Positions 1 through 11,270 of a DNA stretch of 64,000 nucleotides are shown here, one piece after another; the stretch's first letter is position 1, and the number at the start of each line of letters is the position of its first letter. The position numbers and the translations under genes were made by a program. The notes beneath the pieces were generated by a model. It saw only the letters and a list, made by a program, of their open reading frames with translations, made no database searches and was not told the DNA's origin. Source of the DNA: Kocuria turfanensis (GTDB taxonomy: Bacteria; Actinomycetota; Actinomycetes; Actinomycetales; Micrococcaceae); assembly GCF_001580365.1 (NCBI RefSeq), contig NZ_CP014480.1, positions 1,799,008 through 1,863,007 on the forward strand. The letters run 5' to 3'.

Positions 1-513
1 GCGGCACGGCTGCACTGCTCCAAGGCCACGATCTACGCCCTGGCCGGCAGCCGGGACGAGCTGGTGCGGGCGGTGCTCGTGACGTTCTTCAAACAGGTCA
101 GCCGGGGCACCGAGGAGGCCCTGCGCGGCCCGGGCGGGGCGGGGCAGCGGCTGAGCGCCTACCTGGAGGCGATGGCCGAGCAGCTGCGGCCGGCCTCGGC
201 CCGGTTCCTGCAGGACGTGGCCGGCTCCCCCGTGGCCTCGGAGGTCTACGAGCGCAACACGCGGATCGCCTCGGCCAAGCTCGCCGAGCTCGTGGCCGAG
301 GGCGTGGCCGGCGGCGAGTTCCGCCCGGTGCCCACCGAGTTCATCGCGGAGGTCATCTCCTCCGCCATGGACCGGATCCAGCAGCGCACCGGCCTGGGCG
401 GGGTGGAGGGCCCCGGCGCCTACCGGGAGCTGGGCCTGCTGATCGTGGGCGGCATCCGGGCGGACCCGACCGGGGAGAGCCGGACCGAGAAGCGCCGGCC
501 CGGGGAGGGCTGA
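1..513 (+). CDS. TetR-family transcriptional regulator, 5' truncated by window edge
   Basis: The reading frame is open from base 1 to the TGA at 511-513, so the start lies outside the window. The first residues (SKATIYALAGSRDELVRAV) are the end of a TetR-type helix-turn-helix: recognition helix followed by the 'F/Y-x-x-K-x-x-L' region. The rest is an all-helical ligand-binding domain with no recognisable ligand specificity. An internal ATG at 64 could be mistaken for the start, but it would remove the DNA-binding helix. The gene converges on modC. Target genes cannot be inferred from what is visible. Confidence 0.85.
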   Translation, partial: AARLHCSKATIYALAGSRDELVRAVLVTFFKQVSRGTEEALRGPGGAGQRLSAYLEAMAEQLRPASARFLQDVAGSPVASEVYERNTRIASAKLAELVAEGVAGGEFRPVPTEFIAEVISSAMDRIQQRTGLGGVEGPGAYRELGLLIVGGIRADPTGESRTEKRRPGEG

Positions 514-549
514 GCCGGGGTGCGCCGGTCCGGGCGGCCGGGGACCGCC

Positions 550-1203
550 TCAGGACGCGCCGGCGACCCGCCCGTGCTCGAGGCGCACCTCGGCGTCGGC
601 GAGGGCCTCGACGTCGGCGGGGTCGTGCGTGACGACCACGGCCATGCGCCCGGCGAGCACCCGCCGCAGGAGCTCGCGCAGGGCCGGGGCGGCGGTGCTG
701 TCGAGGGAGGCGAAGGGCTCGTCGAGCAGCAGCAGCCGCGGGTCGGCGGCCAGCGCGCGGGCCACGGCCACGCGCTGGGCCTGCCCCCCGGACAGCGCCG
801 CGGGGCGGCGGTGCGCCAGCGGGGCGGCCCCCACGGCCTCGAGCCACTGCACGGCCGCGGCCCGGGCCCGGCGCCGCCCCGCCCCTCGGGAGCGGGGCCC
901 GAAGGCGACGTTCTCGAGCACGCTCAGGTGCGGGAACAGCAGCGGGTCCTGGGCGAGCAGGACCACCCCGCGGTCGTGCGCCGGGACCCACGGGCCGCGC
1001 CCGGCGGCGTCGAGGTCGAACAGGACCCGCCCGTCCAGGACGGCCCGGCCGGTGTCCGGCACGAGCAGCCCGGCGACGACCGCCAGCAGCGAGGACTTGC
1101 CCGCCCCGTTGGGCCCGGTGAGTGCCAGGGTCTGCCCGTCGGCCACCGACACGGTGACGTCCAGGTCCCGGGCGCGCAGCCGCGCAGTGACGTCCAGGCT
1201 CAT
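550..1203 (-). CDS. modC: Molybdate ABC transporter ATP-binding protein ModC, short form
   Basis: ATPase that energises molybdate import with ModB and ModA at the cytoplasmic membrane. Visible: Walker A GPNGAGKS at residues 30-37, Q-loop Q85, signature LSGGQ near 137-141, Walker B LLLLDEP near 157-163. The product is 217 aa, much shorter than the about 350 aa of enterobacterial ModC. It lacks the C-terminal TOBE/MOP regulatory domain. A separate HTH-TOBE protein is encoded just upstream and may supply molybdate sensing (inference). The start ATG overlaps the modB stop by 4 nt (ATGA), so the two are translationally coupled. Sulfate- or tungstate-type specificity cannot be excluded from sequence alone. 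Confidence 0.85.
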   Translation of the reverse strand: MSLDVTARLRARDLDVTVSVADGQTLALTGPNGAGKSSLLAVVAGLLVPDTGRAVLDGRVLFDLDAAGRGPWVPAHDRGVVLLAQDPLLFPHLSVLENVAFGPRSRGAGRRRARAAAVQWLEAVGAAPLAHRRPAALSGGQAQRVAVARALAADPRLLLLDEPFASLDSTAAPALRELLRRVLAGRMAVVVTHDPADVEALADAEVRLEHGRVAGAS

Positions 1204-2114
1204 GCCCCGGCCCCCGAGCCGGAGCCGGACCCGCTGGAGACCCGCGGCCCCGGGCCCCGGAGCCGGCCGGGGGCGGAGATCCCCACGACGAGCACCGCGA
1301 CCAGCACGAGCACGAGCGAGAGCGCGATCGCGGCGTCGGGGTCCGTCTCGCGCTGCAGGTAGATCTCGAGCGGCAGGGTGCGGGTGACGCCCTCGAGGCT
1401 GCCGGCGAAGGTCAGGGTGGCCCCGAACTCGCCCAGGCTGCGGGCGAAGGCGAGCACGGCCCCCGAGGCCAGTCCCGGCAGGGCCAGCGGCAGGCTCACC
1501 CGGCGCAGCACGGTGCCGGGGCCCGCCCCCAGGGTCGCGGCGACCCGCTCGTAGCGCTCCCCCGCGGTGCGCAGCGCGCCTTCCAGGCTGACGACCAGGA
1601 ACGGCAGGGACACGAACGTCTGGGCGAGCACCACGGCCGCGGTCGAGAAGGCGATGCTGACCCCGGCGAGCTCCAGGTGGCGGCCGATCAGGCCGTGGCG
1701 CCCGAACGTGTACAGCAGGGCCAGACCGCCGACGACGGGCGGCAGGACCAGCGGGAGCAGCACGAGGCCGCGCAGCGCGCGCCGGCCGGGGAACTCGGTG
1801 CGGGCCAGCAGCAGCGCCAGGGGCACGCCCAGGAGCACGCACAGCGCCGTGCTCGCCGCGGCCGTGCGCAGGCTCAGCCCCAGGGCGCGCAGCGCCGAGG
1901 GCGAGCCGATCAGGCCCAGGAACCCGGCCCAGTCCACCCGGGCGAGCATCCCGAGGACCGGCAGGACCACCACCAGGGCGCCCAGGGCCGCCGGGGCCCA
2001 CACCCAGCCGGGCACGGTGCTGAAGCCGCGGGGACGGCGCCGGAGCACGGGGCCACGGACCCGCCCGGGGCCGGCCGGCCGGCCGGCGACGGCGGAGGGT
2101 CGGGGCTGCGCCAC
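1200..2114 (-). CDS. modB: Molybdate ABC transporter permease ModB
   Basis: Integral membrane subunit, 304 aa, of the ModB/CysT permease family. There are about five to six hydrophobic segments starting near residue 35 ([17 protein letters not shown]) and a late EAA-type loop ([26 protein letters not shown]) that docks with the ATPase. The motif [14 protein letters not shown] is characteristic of ModB. The N-terminus carries an Arg/Pro-rich cytoplasmic extension and the C-terminus a Gly/Ser tail. It begins 4 bp after the HTH-TOBE gene stop and overlaps modC by 4 nt, so the three read as one operon. Confidence 0.87.
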   Translation of the reverse strand: MAQPRPSAVAGRPAGPGRVRGPVLRRRPRGFSTVPGWVWAPAALGALVVVLPVLGMLARVDWAGFLGLIGSPSALRALGLSLRTAAASTALCVLLGVPLALLLARTEFPGRRALRGLVLLPLVLPPVVGGLALLYTFGRHGLIGRHLELAGVSIAFSTAAVVLAQTFVSLPFLVVSLEGALRTAGERYERVAATLGAGPGTVLRRVSLPLALPGLASGAVLAFARSLGEFGATLTFAGSLEGVTRTLPLEIYLQRETDPDAAIALSLVLVLVAVLVVGISAPGRLRGPGPRVSSGSGSGSGAGA

Positions 2115-2118
2115 GGCC

Positions 2119-2517
2119 TCAGGTCCCGGGGGTCTCGACGACGACGTCGGTCGACTTGACGACGGCCGTGGCCACGCGTCCGGGCTCCAGGCCCAGGTTC
2201 CGGACGGCCTCGGTGCTCATCAGGGAGACCACGCGGTGCGGGCCGCACTGCAGCTCCACCTGGGACATCACGGTGTCCGAGACGACCTCGGTGACCAGGC
2301 CCACGAACCGGTTGCGCGCCGAGCTGGCGACGCGGGCGGGGTCCTCGGGCCGCACGGAGCGCTCCTTGAGCAGGCGGGCCAGCTCCAGTCCGTCCACCAC
2401 GCTCTGGCCGGCGGCGCTGCGGGTGCTGCTCAGCGTGCCCTGCTCGATCCAGCGCCGGACGGTGTCGTCACTGACGCCGAGGAAGCGGGCCGCGTCGGCG
2501 ATCCTGATCTCGGTCAT
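2119..2517 (-). CDS. HTH-TOBE (molybdate-binding) regulator-like protein
   Basis: A 132-aa two-domain protein. Residues 1-60 form a MerR/excisionase-like winged helix ([22 protein letters not shown]). Residues about 66-130 form a TOBE/MOP oxyanion-binding domain ([22 protein letters not shown]...[10 protein letters not shown]). This architecture is common in actinobacteria next to mod genes. It could be a molybdate-responsive regulator, a molybdate store, or both. It lies 4 bp upstream of modB. Its ATG is 6 nt after a TAGCAT box, suggesting a leaderless transcript, and an inverted repeat sits immediately upstream of that box. Confidence 0.8.
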   Translation of the reverse strand: MTEIRIADAARFLGVSDDTVRRWIEQGTLSSTRSAAGQSVVDGLELARLLKERSVRPEDPARVASSARNRFVGLVTEVVSDTVMSQVELQCGPHRVVSLMSTEAVRNLGLEPGRVATAVVKSTDVVVETPGT

Positions 2518-2523
2518 GGCGTC

Positions 2524-2542
2524 ATGCTATCCGCATCTGCGG
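2524..2542 (-). promoter_or_regulatory. Leaderless -10 box plus inverted repeat upstream of HTH-TOBE gene
   Basis: On the minus strand TAGCAT (2524-2529) lies 6 nt before the ATG at 2517. Just upstream is CCGCATCTGCGG (2531-2542), arms of five with a 2-nt centre. The repeat occupies the spacer region, so a bound regulator would block polymerase. Autoregulation by the HTH-TOBE protein is an inference. No convincing -35 was found at 17 nt. Confidence 0.4.
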
Positions 2543-2705
2543 CCGATTCCCCGGGGTCAAGGGCGCAGGTGCGGCACGTCGGGTCCTGGCTGTACCGGCG
2601 CGCGGGGCGGGCCCCGAGGTGGGTCCGGGAGCCCGCCCCGGCCGTCCCGGGGAACGGCGCCCGGCCGCGGGCAGCGGAACGCCGGCTCCGGGCGGGAGGC
2701 GGAGC

Positions 2706-4616
<1,911 letters not shown>

Positions 4617-4622
4617 CCGGCC

Positions 4623-4628
4623 AGGGTA
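4623..4628 (-). promoter_or_regulatory. -10 box of recQ, leaderless configuration
   Basis: TACCCT on the minus strand, 6 nt before the GTG start. No ribosome-binding site fits between them, so transcription probably starts at or next to the start codon. Confidence 0.45.
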
Positions 4629-4649
4629 GCCGGTGCGGGCCCGGGAGCG

Positions 4650-7004
4650 TCACGGCCTGTGGGGGGCGCGCGGGGCGCGGCCCGGGGGCTGGCGCGGGAC
4701 AGGTGCGGACGGGCGGGGGGTGCGCAGCGGGGCGGTCGCGGGGCGGTCGGCCGTGACGGTCAGGGGCGCGCCGTCGATCCGCAGCGCCACCTCGCCGGCG
4801 GCGCCGTCCGGCAGCCGAACGGTCGTGCCCGAGCGGGTGATCTCCACGGCGAGCCGGTGGCCGCGCCAGCGGAGGCGGAAGGCGATCCGGTGCAGGTCGT
4901 CCGGCAGGCGGGGGGCCAGGCGCAGCTCGCCGCCGGCCGTGTCCAGGCCCCCGAACCCGCAGACCACGGCGAGCCACGACCCGGCGGCGGAGGCCAGGTG
5001 CAGTCCCTCGTCGGCGTCCTGCTGGATGTCGCGCAGGTCCACCAGGGCGGACTCGCGCAGGTACTGGTAGGCGAGGTCCAGGTGGCCCACGCGGGCGGAG
5101 ACCACCGCCTGGACGCAGGCGGAGAGGGAGGAGTCGCGGACGGTGCGCTGCTCGTAGTAGTCCAGGTCCCGGGCGGCCTGCTCGGGGGTGAACTCCTCGG
5201 CGCACCACCACAGCGCCAGGACCAGGTCCGCCTGCTTGACGACCTGGCGGCGGTAGATCTTCGCGTAGTGGAAGTGCTCCTCCACGGGGTATCCGTCCTG
5301 CTTGGCCTCGAAGTCCCACTCGCGGTAGGTCGTGAACCCCTCGTTGGAGGGGTGGACCCCGCACACCGCGTCGTAGGGCAGGTGGATCGCCTCCGCCACG
5401 GCCCGCCAGCGCTCGAGCTCCTCCGCCGTCACGGAGAGCCGCCCCACGTGCTCGGGGTGCGCCTCGCACGCGTCGGCGGCCGCCCGGAGGTTGCGCCGGG
5501 CCATGAGGTTGGTGAAGACGTTGTCGTCGACCACCCCGGTGTACTCGTCCGGGCCGGTCATCCCGCGGTAGTGGACGACGCCCTCGTGGTCCTCGTGCGC
5601 CATGGCCGCCCAGGCGCGCGCCGTCTCCACGAGGACGTCGACGCCGCCGACCGTGGTGAGGTCCTCGCCGGTGACGTCGGCGTACCAGCCGAAGGCCCGG
5701 GCGATGCCGGCGTTGACGTGCATGGCGGCGGTGCTGGCCGGCCAGTACGCCGAGGTCTCGTGCCCGTCGATGGTGCGCCAGGGGAAGGAGGCGCCGGCCA
5801 GGTCCAGCACCTGCGCCCGCTCCCGCGCCCGCTCCAGGGTGGAGGAGCGCCAGCGCAGCAGCCGGGCGGCGTCGAGCGGGCGCAGCAGGGCCAGCGCCGG
5901 CAGCACGAAGCCCTCGATGTCCCAGAAGGTGTGCCCGCTGTAGCCCCCGCCGGTGAGGCCCTTCGCGCCGACGGGGGCGCCGTTGACGCAGGCGGAGGCC
6001 TGCAGGAGCTGGAACAGGTCGAAGCGGACCGCCAGCTGCAGCTCCGGGTCGCTGTCCACCTCCACGTCGGCGCCGTCCCAGAACTCGTCCAGCTCGGCCC
6101 GCTGGGCGGTGAGCAGCCCGTCCCAGCCCCGGTGCCGGGCACCGTCCAGCGCGGCGAGCGCCCGCTCCTGCAGGTCCACGGAGGGGTCGTCCGTGGACAT
6201 GACGTGGCAGAGGTACTTGACGAACCCGACGCGCTCCCCGGGGCGGAGGTCCGCCACGAGCGTGGTGACGACCTGGTCGTCGTCGCCCCGGGTGCTGACG
6301 GCCCCGCCGTCCGGCAGCTCCACGGCGTGGTCCACGGCGGCGGCCACGCCGATCCGGCTGCCGTGGGTGCGGTGCACCAGGACCCCGCCCGTGGCGTGGC
6401 GGCGGCTGAGCCGGGCCCGGAAGGGCCGCTCCAGGACCTCGGCCACCCGCGGGTCGGAGTTGTGGACCTTGGGCGGGGTGCCGTTGACCACCAGGTCCGA
6501 GCGCACCACGACCTGGACCGCGCGGTCCACGGCCTCGACCTCGTAGCGGACGGCCGAGACCGAGCGCTGGACCAGCGAGACCAGGCGCGTGGAGGTCAGG
6601 CGCATCCGGGCGCCGCGGGGGGTGCGCCACTCGGTCTCCCGGCGCAGCGTGCCCTCGCGCAGGTCCAGCACGCGGTCGTGCTCCTCCGGCGGGGTCTCCC
6701 GGACGTCGAGCGGCACGCCGTCGACCTGCAGGCGCACGGTGCTGCCGTCGGCCACGCCGATGATGGCCTGCCCGTGCTCGGGGTGCCCGTAGCCGCCCTC
6801 GGGGTAGGACAGCGGGTGGTACTCGTAGACCCCCGACATGAAGGTGCCCCGGGAGGAGCTGGGCTGGGCCTCGTCCAGGGTGCCCCGCACCCCGACGCAC
6901 CCGTTGGCCAGGGCGAAGAGGGACTCCAGGGCGCCGCGCGCGCCGGGGTCGAGGGCGGACTCGCGGACCTGCCAGGCGGACGCGTCGATCGGCGGTGTGG
7001 GCAT
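4650..7004 (-). CDS. Glycoside hydrolase family 65 disaccharide phosphorylase (trehalose/maltose/kojibiose type)
   Basis: A 784-aa protein with the GH65 layout: N-terminal beta-sandwich (SLFALANGCVGVRG), an (alpha/alpha)6 barrel and a small C-terminal beta domain. The barrel has SGHTFWDIEGFVLPAL, the GPDEYTGVVDDNVFTN segment whose Glu (near residue 487) is the family's general acid, and the KQADLVLALWW segment. Known members phosphorolyse alpha-linked glucose disaccharides to beta-glucose 1-phosphate. Trehalose, maltose, kojibiose or nigerose remain possible. The beta-phosphoglucomutase that often accompanies GH65 is absent here. Start ATG lies 6 nt after TACCGT. Confidence 0.85.
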   Translation of the reverse strand: MPTPPIDASAWQVRESALDPGARGALESLFALANGCVGVRGTLDEAQPSSSRGTFMSGVYEYHPLSYPEGGYGHPEHGQAIIGVADGSTVRLQVDGVPLDVRETPPEEHDRVLDLREGTLRRETEWRTPRGARMRLTSTRLVSLVQRSVSAVRYEVEAVDRAVQVVVRSDLVVNGTPPKVHNSDPRVAEVLERPFRARLSRRHATGGVLVHRTHGSRIGVAAAVDHAVELPDGGAVSTRGDDDQVVTTLVADLRPGERVGFVKYLCHVMSTDDPSVDLQERALAALDGARHRGWDGLLTAQRAELDEFWDGADVEVDSDPELQLAVRFDLFQLLQASACVNGAPVGAKGLTGGGYSGHTFWDIEGFVLPALALLRPLDAARLLRWRSSTLERARERAQVLDLAGASFPWRTIDGHETSAYWPASTAAMHVNAGIARAFGWYADVTGEDLTTVGGVDVLVETARAWAAMAHEDHEGVVHYRGMTGPDEYTGVVDDNVFTNLMARRNLRAAADACEAHPEHVGRLSVTAEELERWRAVAEAIHLPYDAVCGVHPSNEGFTTYREWDFEAKQDGYPVEEHFHYAKIYRRQVVKQADLVLALWWCAEEFTPEQAARDLDYYEQRTVRDSSLSACVQAVVSARVGHLDLAYQYLRESALVDLRDIQQDADEGLHLASAAGSWLAVVCGFGGLDTAGGELRLAPRLPDDLHRIAFRLRWRGHRLAVEITRSGTTVRLPDGAAGEVALRIDGAPLTVTADRPATAPLRTPRPSAPVPRQPPGRAPRAPHRP

Positions 7005-7010
7005 GGGACC

Positions 7011-7016
7011 ACGGTA
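7011..7016 (-). promoter_or_regulatory. -10 box of the GH65 gene, leaderless configuration
   Basis: TACCGT on the minus strand, 6 nt from the ATG at 7004. The spacing leaves no room for a Shine-Dalgarno sequence. Confidence 0.45.
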
Positions 7017-7058
7017 GCGCTCCCCGGCGAGCCGCGGCCCCGGGTGCGGCGCCGCGGC

Positions 7059-7862
7059 TCAGCGGTGGGTGAACCGCGGCTCGCGCTTCTCGGCGAACGC
7101 GGCCATGCCCTCCTTCTGGTCCTCCGTGGCGAACAGCGCGTGGAAGAGCCGGCGCTCGAACTGCACACCCTGCGCCAGCGTCGTCTCGAACGCGGCGTTG
7201 ACGGCCTCCTTGGCGGCCAGCACCGAGGGCAGGGACTTCGCGGCGACGGTCTCCGCGACGCCCAGCGCCTCCTGGAGCAGGTCCGCGGCGGGCACCACCC
7301 GGGAGACGAGCCCGGTGCGCTCGGCCTCCTCGGCGTCGATCATCCGGCCGGTGAGGACCATGTCCATGGCCTTGGCCTTGCCCACGGCGCGGGCCAGCCG
7401 CTGCGACCCGCCCATCCCGGGGATCACCCCGAGGTTGATCTCGGGCTGGCCGAAGCGGGCCGTGTCCGCGGCGAGCAGGATGTCGCACATCATCGCCAGC
7501 TCGCACCCGCCGCCCAGGGCGTAGCCCGCCACGGCGCCGATCACGGGGGTGCGCACCCGGGTGAAGGCCTCCCAGCCCGCGAACCAGTCCGCGAGGTACA
7601 TCTCCGGGGCGCCGCGCCCGGCCATCTCCTTGATGTCGGCGCCCGCGGCGAAGGCCTTCTCCGAGCCGGTCAGCACGATCGCCCCGATCCCGGGGTCGGC
7701 GTCCAGCGCGGCGGACGCGGCCACGACCTCGCGCAGGGTCGCCTCGTCCAGGGCGTTGAGGGCCTTCGGCCGGTTGAGGGTGATGATCCCGACCCGGCCG
7801 CGGGTCTCGACGAGGATGTTCCGGTGGGTCTCGCGGGGGTCGGTGCCGTGCTGCTCGCTCAT
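7059..7862 (-). CDS. Enoyl-CoA hydratase
   Basis: A 267-aa crotonase-fold enzyme that hydrates trans-2-enoyl-CoA in fatty acid beta-oxidation. The oxyanion-hole segments are [12 protein letters not shown] and [15 protein letters not shown], followed by the catalytic-Glu segment [17 protein letters not shown] and ACT-type Glu in [15 protein letters not shown]. Length is typical of EchA-type hydratases. It stands alone, with no thiolase or acyl-CoA dehydrogenase in the window. An AG-rich stretch (CCCAGGAGATCAGC) upstream of the ATG is a good ribosome-binding site. Exact chain-length preference cannot be seen. Confidence 0.92.
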   Translation of the reverse strand: MSEQHGTDPRETHRNILVETRGRVGIITLNRPKALNALDEATLREVVAASAALDADPGIGAIVLTGSEKAFAAGADIKEMAGRGAPEMYLADWFAGWEAFTRVRTPVIGAVAGYALGGGCELAMMCDILLAADTARFGQPEINLGVIPGMGGSQRLARAVGKAKAMDMVLTGRMIDAEEAERTGLVSRVVPAADLLQEALGVAETVAAKSLPSVLAAKEAVNAAFETTLAQGVQFERRLFHALFATEDQKEGMAAFAEKREPRFTHR

Positions 7863-8022
7863 GCTGATCTCCTGGGTCGGTGTGCTGGTCCGGTGCGGTG
7901 TGCTCGCCGGGCTCGGTGCTGGTCGGGGCTGGGAAGTGATCGGGGCCGGGTGCCGGCGGGTCCGGGAGGCGGCGGTCCGCCTGTCCTCGGGGCCCGCGGC
8001 CGCCGGGGGCTGGCGGGGCCGG

Positions 8023-8829
8023 TCAGCCCGGCACGTCGAAGCCGTCCTGCCGCAGCTGCTCCCGGCCGGCGGGGCCGGTCACGAAGGCGGTGAACTCGGC
8101 GGCCCGGTCCTGGGCCGCGCCGTCCAGGCCCACCACCGTGTAGGTGTTCGCGGAGGCCGCGGCCCCGGGGAGGGGGACGCCGTCCAGCTCGTCCTCGTGG
8201 GCGGCCACGTCGGTGACGTAGACCAGTCCCGCGTCGGCCTGGCCGGAGCGGACCTTGCCCAGGACGTCGGTCACGGAGTTCTCCTCGCTCACCGGCCGCA
8301 GGGCGACCCCGGCGCGCTCCTCGAGCGCACGGGCGGCCCGGCCGCAGGGGACCTGCTCGGCGCACACCACGGTGGCCAGGTCCGCCCGCCGGAGGTCGGC
8401 CGGCGAGCGCACCCCGTGCGGGTTGCCCTCGGCCACGGCGATCGTCAGGCGGTTGCTCGCCAGCTCCACCGGCTCGGCCACGGCCCGCCCCGAGGCGACG
8501 ACCCGCTGCATGGTGGGCTCGTCCGCGGCGACGAACACGTCGGCGGGGGCGCCCTCGGCGATCTGGACGGCGAGGTCGGCGGAGCCGGCGAAGTTCAGGG
8601 CCACGTCCACGCCCGGGTGCTGCTCCTCGAACGCCGCGGCCAGCTCGGTGAACGCCCCGGTGAGCGAGGAGGCCGCGTAGACGTCGACGCGCTCCTGCGC
8701 GCTCGAGGCCCCGCACCCGGACAGCACCGCCCCGGCCAGCAGGGCGCCTGGCAGCAGAGCGCTCGCGGCGGCGGCCCGGTGGGCGCGCCCGCGCGCCCGG
8801 GCCGGGGTCCTGGAGCGGTGCAGGGGCAT
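8023..8829 (-). CDS. modA: Molybdate ABC transporter substrate-binding lipoprotein ModA
   Basis: Extracellular molybdate-binding protein tethered by a lipid. An Arg-rich n-region and hydrophobic stretch end in the lipobox LSGC. Next come the typical ModA segments [43 protein letters not shown] and [26 protein letters not shown]. Two ATGs are possible (8838 and 8829). The upstream one lies inside a TAGGAT -10 box, so 8829, 7 nt downstream of that box, is preferred. Unusually, modA is about 6 kb from modBC, with recQ, GH65 and the hydratase between them. Confidence 0.88.
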   Translation of the reverse strand: MPLHRSRTPARARGRAHRAAAASALLPGALLAGAVLSGCGASSAQERVDVYAASSLTGAFTELAAAFEEQHPGVDVALNFAGSADLAVQIAEGAPADVFVAADEPTMQRVVASGRAVAEPVELASNRLTIAVAEGNPHGVRSPADLRRADLATVVCAEQVPCGRAARALEERAGVALRPVSEENSVTDVLGKVRSGQADAGLVYVTDVAAHEDELDGVPLPGAAASANTYTVVGLDGAAQDRAAEFTAFVTGPAGREQLRQDGFDVPG

Positions 8830-8836
8830 GGCCCGC

Positions 8837-8842
8837 ATCCTA
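8837..8842 (-). promoter_or_regulatory. -10 box of modA, deciding its start codon
   Basis: TAGGAT on the minus strand, 7 nt before the ATG at 8829. The other in-frame ATG (8838) overlaps this hexamer and so is unlikely to be transcribed. Confidence 0.4.
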
Positions 8843-8890
8843 CGCGGCCCCTCCCCCGGGTGTCCGTGCGGTGCCGTCAGAGCCCAGCAC

Positions 8891-8896
8891 TAGCAT
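8891..8896 (+). promoter_or_regulatory. -10 box of nadE, leaderless configuration
   Basis: TAGCAT ends 6 nt before the nadE ATG at 8903. No Shine-Dalgarno fits, and no clear -35 is seen. Confidence 0.45.
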
Positions 8897-8902
8897 GGGT
8901 GC

Positions 8903-9727
8903 ATGCGGAAACTCCAGGCAGCAATCATCGACGAGATGGGCGTGAAGCCCGAGATCGACCCCCAGCAGGAGATCGAGGCGCGCGTCCGGTTCCTCTGCGA
9001 CTACCTCCGGGCCAGCCGCAGCCAGGGCTTCGTGCTCGGGATCAGCGGCGGCCTCGACTCCACCCTGGCGGGCCGGCTGGCCCAGCTGGCCGCCGAGAGG
9101 CTGCGCGCCGAGGGCGGCGAGGCCCAGTTCGTGGCGGTGCGCCTGCCGTACCGGGTCCAGCACGACGAGGACGACGCCCAGGCCGCCCTGCGCTTCATCG
9201 CCGCCGACCGCACCATCACCTACGACATCGCCCCGGCGGTGGACGGCTTCGAGCACGGCTTCGAGGGCGCCACGGACCGGAGGATCTCGGACTTCAACAA
9301 GGGCAACATCAAGGCCCGCGTGCGGATGATCGCCCAGTACGCGATCGCCGGGGAGCACCACTGCCTGGTGATCGGCACCGACCACGGCGCCGAGTCCGTG
9401 ACCGGGTTCTTCACCAAGTACGGCGACGGCGGGGCGGACCTGCTGCCCCTGTTCGGGCTGAACAAGCGGCAGAACCGGCTCCTCGCCAAGACCCTCGGCG
9501 CCGAGGAGCGGCTGTGGGCGAAGGCGCCCACCGCCGACCTGCTCGACGACGCCCCCGGCCAGACGGACGAGGCCGAGCTCGGGCTGTCCTACGACGACAT
9601 CGACGACTACCTGGAGGGCCGCGACGTGGACGACGCCGTGGCCGAGAAGATCGAGCACCGCTGGCTCACGACCCGGCACAAGCGCACCACGCCGGCCACG
9701 ATCCTCGACGACTGGTGGCGGGACTGA
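8903..9727 (+). CDS. nadE: NH3-dependent NAD+ synthetase NadE
   Basis: A 274-aa cytoplasmic enzyme for the last step of NAD biosynthesis: ATP-dependent amidation of deamido-NAD. The PP-loop SGGLDST is at residues 48-54. Also visible are [39 protein letters not shown] and a [17 protein letters not shown] segment, all typical of the short form. No N-terminal glutamine amidohydrolase domain is present, so ammonia is the expected nitrogen donor. It is a monocistronic gene ending at a strong hairpin. The RNA is predicted leaderless from the TAGCAT box 6 nt upstream. Confidence 0.96.
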   Translation: MRKLQAAIIDEMGVKPEIDPQQEIEARVRFLCDYLRASRSQGFVLGISGGLDSTLAGRLAQLAAERLRAEGGEAQFVAVRLPYRVQHDEDDAQAALRFIAADRTITYDIAPAVDGFEHGFEGATDRRISDFNKGNIKARVRMIAQYAIAGEHHCLVIGTDHGAESVTGFFTKYGDGGADLLPLFGLNKRQNRLLAKTLGAEERLWAKAPTADLLDDAPGQTDEAELGLSYDDIDDYLEGRDVDDAVAEKIEHRWLTTRHKRTTPATILDDWWRD

Positions 9728-9749
9728 CGCCGGGGGCACCCGCAGCGCG

Positions 9750-9787
9750 ACGGAGCCGCGCACCCCGATCGGGGTGCGCGGCTCCGT
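9750..9787. terminator. Bidirectional terminator, 38-bp perfect palindrome
   Basis: A perfect palindrome with 17-bp arms (first bases ACGGAGCCGCGC) around a central GATC, between the convergent nadE stop and the CAP/LGFP gene stop. There is no long T-run on either side, as is common for GC-rich actinobacterial terminators. Confidence 0.85.
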
Positions 9788-9799
9788 CGTCGGGCCCGC

Positions 9800-11053
9800 T
9801 CAGCGGGTGGCCCAGGTCCGCCCGGCGGCGTAGTGGACGGTGTAGCCCTTGGAGAAGCGCTGGCGCACCTCGGCGCCGTAGCGGTACTCGTCGGTGACGG
9901 GGAACCCGTAGCCGCGCTCGGAGCCGGCGGCCTTCCAGGCCCGGCCGATCGCCCCGTACAGCTTGATCGCGCGGGAGCCCGTGCCGGCGCTCCACATCAC
10001 CTGGGTGGAGCGCCCGTCGCGGCGGAAGACCTGGTAGGCGCCCCCGCTGACGGGGCGTTCGTCCGTGCTCGGCAGACCGTAGTTGTGCTCCCGGCCGGCT
10101 CCGATCCACTTCTGCCCGATCGAGCCGTAGTTCTTCACCGCCATCGCCCCGTAGCCGGGGGCCCAGTAGATGGTGGTGGTGCGGCCGCTCCTGCGGAACT
10201 GCTGGTACACCCCGCCGTCCACCAGGCCGCCGCGCTCGTTCATCGTGGGTTCCCCCAGCACGGCGGACCCGCCCAGGCGCTGGTACTTGGTGGCGATCGC
10301 GCCGCGGACGGCGTAGGCCGGGGCGGTCACCGGGGGCACGAATCCCTGGGCCGGGGTCGCGAAGGTCCCGGGCACGGCCTGCCCGGCCGGATAGGCGTAG
10401 TAGTAGACGGTCAGATAGGTCTCCCAGCCGGGGCCGTCCGAGCCCGACGTGGCCACGTGGCTGACACCGATGCCGAGGTGGGTCAGGTCCCGGGCGAACT
10501 GGTCGGTCCCGTTGCGGGGAAAGAAGTCCAGCAGGTAGTGGGTGAGCGCCTCGACCGCGTCGGTGCCCGCGAAGGCGCCGGTGAACACGCCCTTCCCGTA
10601 GTACTGGTCCATCCGGACGCCGCCGGCCGGGGCGCCCGCCCAGGGGTCCGGATTGCGCGACTCCTTGCGGGCGCCGGCCATGGTCTCGGCCCACTGCTGG
10701 GCGTTGCGGGACAGGGCCGTGTTGTAGACCAGGGGGGCACGGTTCGCCTGGCGCCGGTGGTCGTTGACGATCTTGAAGGCCTCGGTCACGTGCTCCACCG
10801 TGGTGGGGTGCACGCCCGCGGAGGCCGCTCCGGCCAGGCCGCCGCCGGCGGAGGGGTCCACCGGCGCCGGCGGGACGGCCGGGGCCGGCTCGGTGGCCGA
10901 GCCGCCCTCCAGCTGCACGGCCGGTGCGCCGGCGGCGTGGGCCGGCTCCGGCGGGACGGCGGGAGGATGCGGTGCGGCGAGCGCGGCCGGCAGCCCGCCG
11001 AGGAGCAGCGCGGCGGCAGTGGTCACGGTGAGCACGGTCCGTGCGAGGTTCAT
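9800..11053 (-). CDS. Secreted CAP-domain protein with LGFP repeats
   Basis: A 417-aa exported protein. The signal peptide is MNLARTVLTVTTAAALLLGG...ALA. A Pro/Ala-rich linker follows, then a CAP/SCP domain (VTEAFKIVNDHRRQANRAPLVYN, NAQQWAETMAG). The C-terminal third consists of three to four LGFP repeats of about 50 aa, each with G-x-I-x-x-K and a YQ/F-R-R-x-G-R-x-T strand. LGFP repeats are known from actinobacterial envelope proteins such as corynebacterial Cmt1/PS1, so cell-wall attachment is likely. The frame stays open further upstream, but the ATG at 11053 gives the signal peptide and has a GGGAGAGA ribosome site. Enzymatic activity is not predictable. Confidence 0.8.
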   Translation of the reverse strand: MNLARTVLTVTTAAALLLGGLPAALAAPHPPAVPPEPAHAAGAPAVQLEGGSATEPAPAVPPAPVDPSAGGGLAGAASAGVHPTTVEHVTEAFKIVNDHRRQANRAPLVYNTALSRNAQQWAETMAGARKESRNPDPWAGAPAGGVRMDQYYGKGVFTGAFAGTDAVEALTHYLLDFFPRNGTDQFARDLTHLGIGVSHVATSGSDGPGWETYLTVYYYAYPAGQAVPGTFATPAQGFVPPVTAPAYAVRGAIATKYQRLGGSAVLGEPTMNERGGLVDGGVYQQFRRSGRTTTIYWAPGYGAMAVKNYGSIGQKWIGAGREHNYGLPSTDERPVSGGAYQVFRRDGRSTQVMWSAGTGSRAIKLYGAIGRAWKAAGSERGYGFPVTDEYRYGAEVRQRFSKGYTVHYAAGRTWATR

Positions 11054-11257
11054 GGGGTCTCTCCCTGCTGGGGGCGGCTCCGCCGGGGGCGCGGGCCAGC
11101 AGGAAATTAGCATCTGCAACCACACGCGGTCGAGACCCCGGGGACGCCCCACGTCATCCGGCGCGGCGGCACGGCGCCGGAGCACGCCGGGGACGACCGC
11201 CGGGCACGCCCCGGTGCCGCGCCCGGGTGCGCGGGCGCTGCCGTCCGGGCCACCCGG

Positions 11258-11263
11258 TAACGT
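11258..11263 (+). promoter_or_regulatory. -10 box of xthA, leaderless configuration
   Basis: TAACGT ends 7 nt before the xthA ATG at 11271. It lies in the 217-bp divergent spacer shared with the CAP/LGFP gene. That spacer also holds an unusually A/T-rich AAATTAG at 11103-11109, possibly the opposite promoter. Confidence 0.45.
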
Positions 11264-11270
11264 GGGGCCC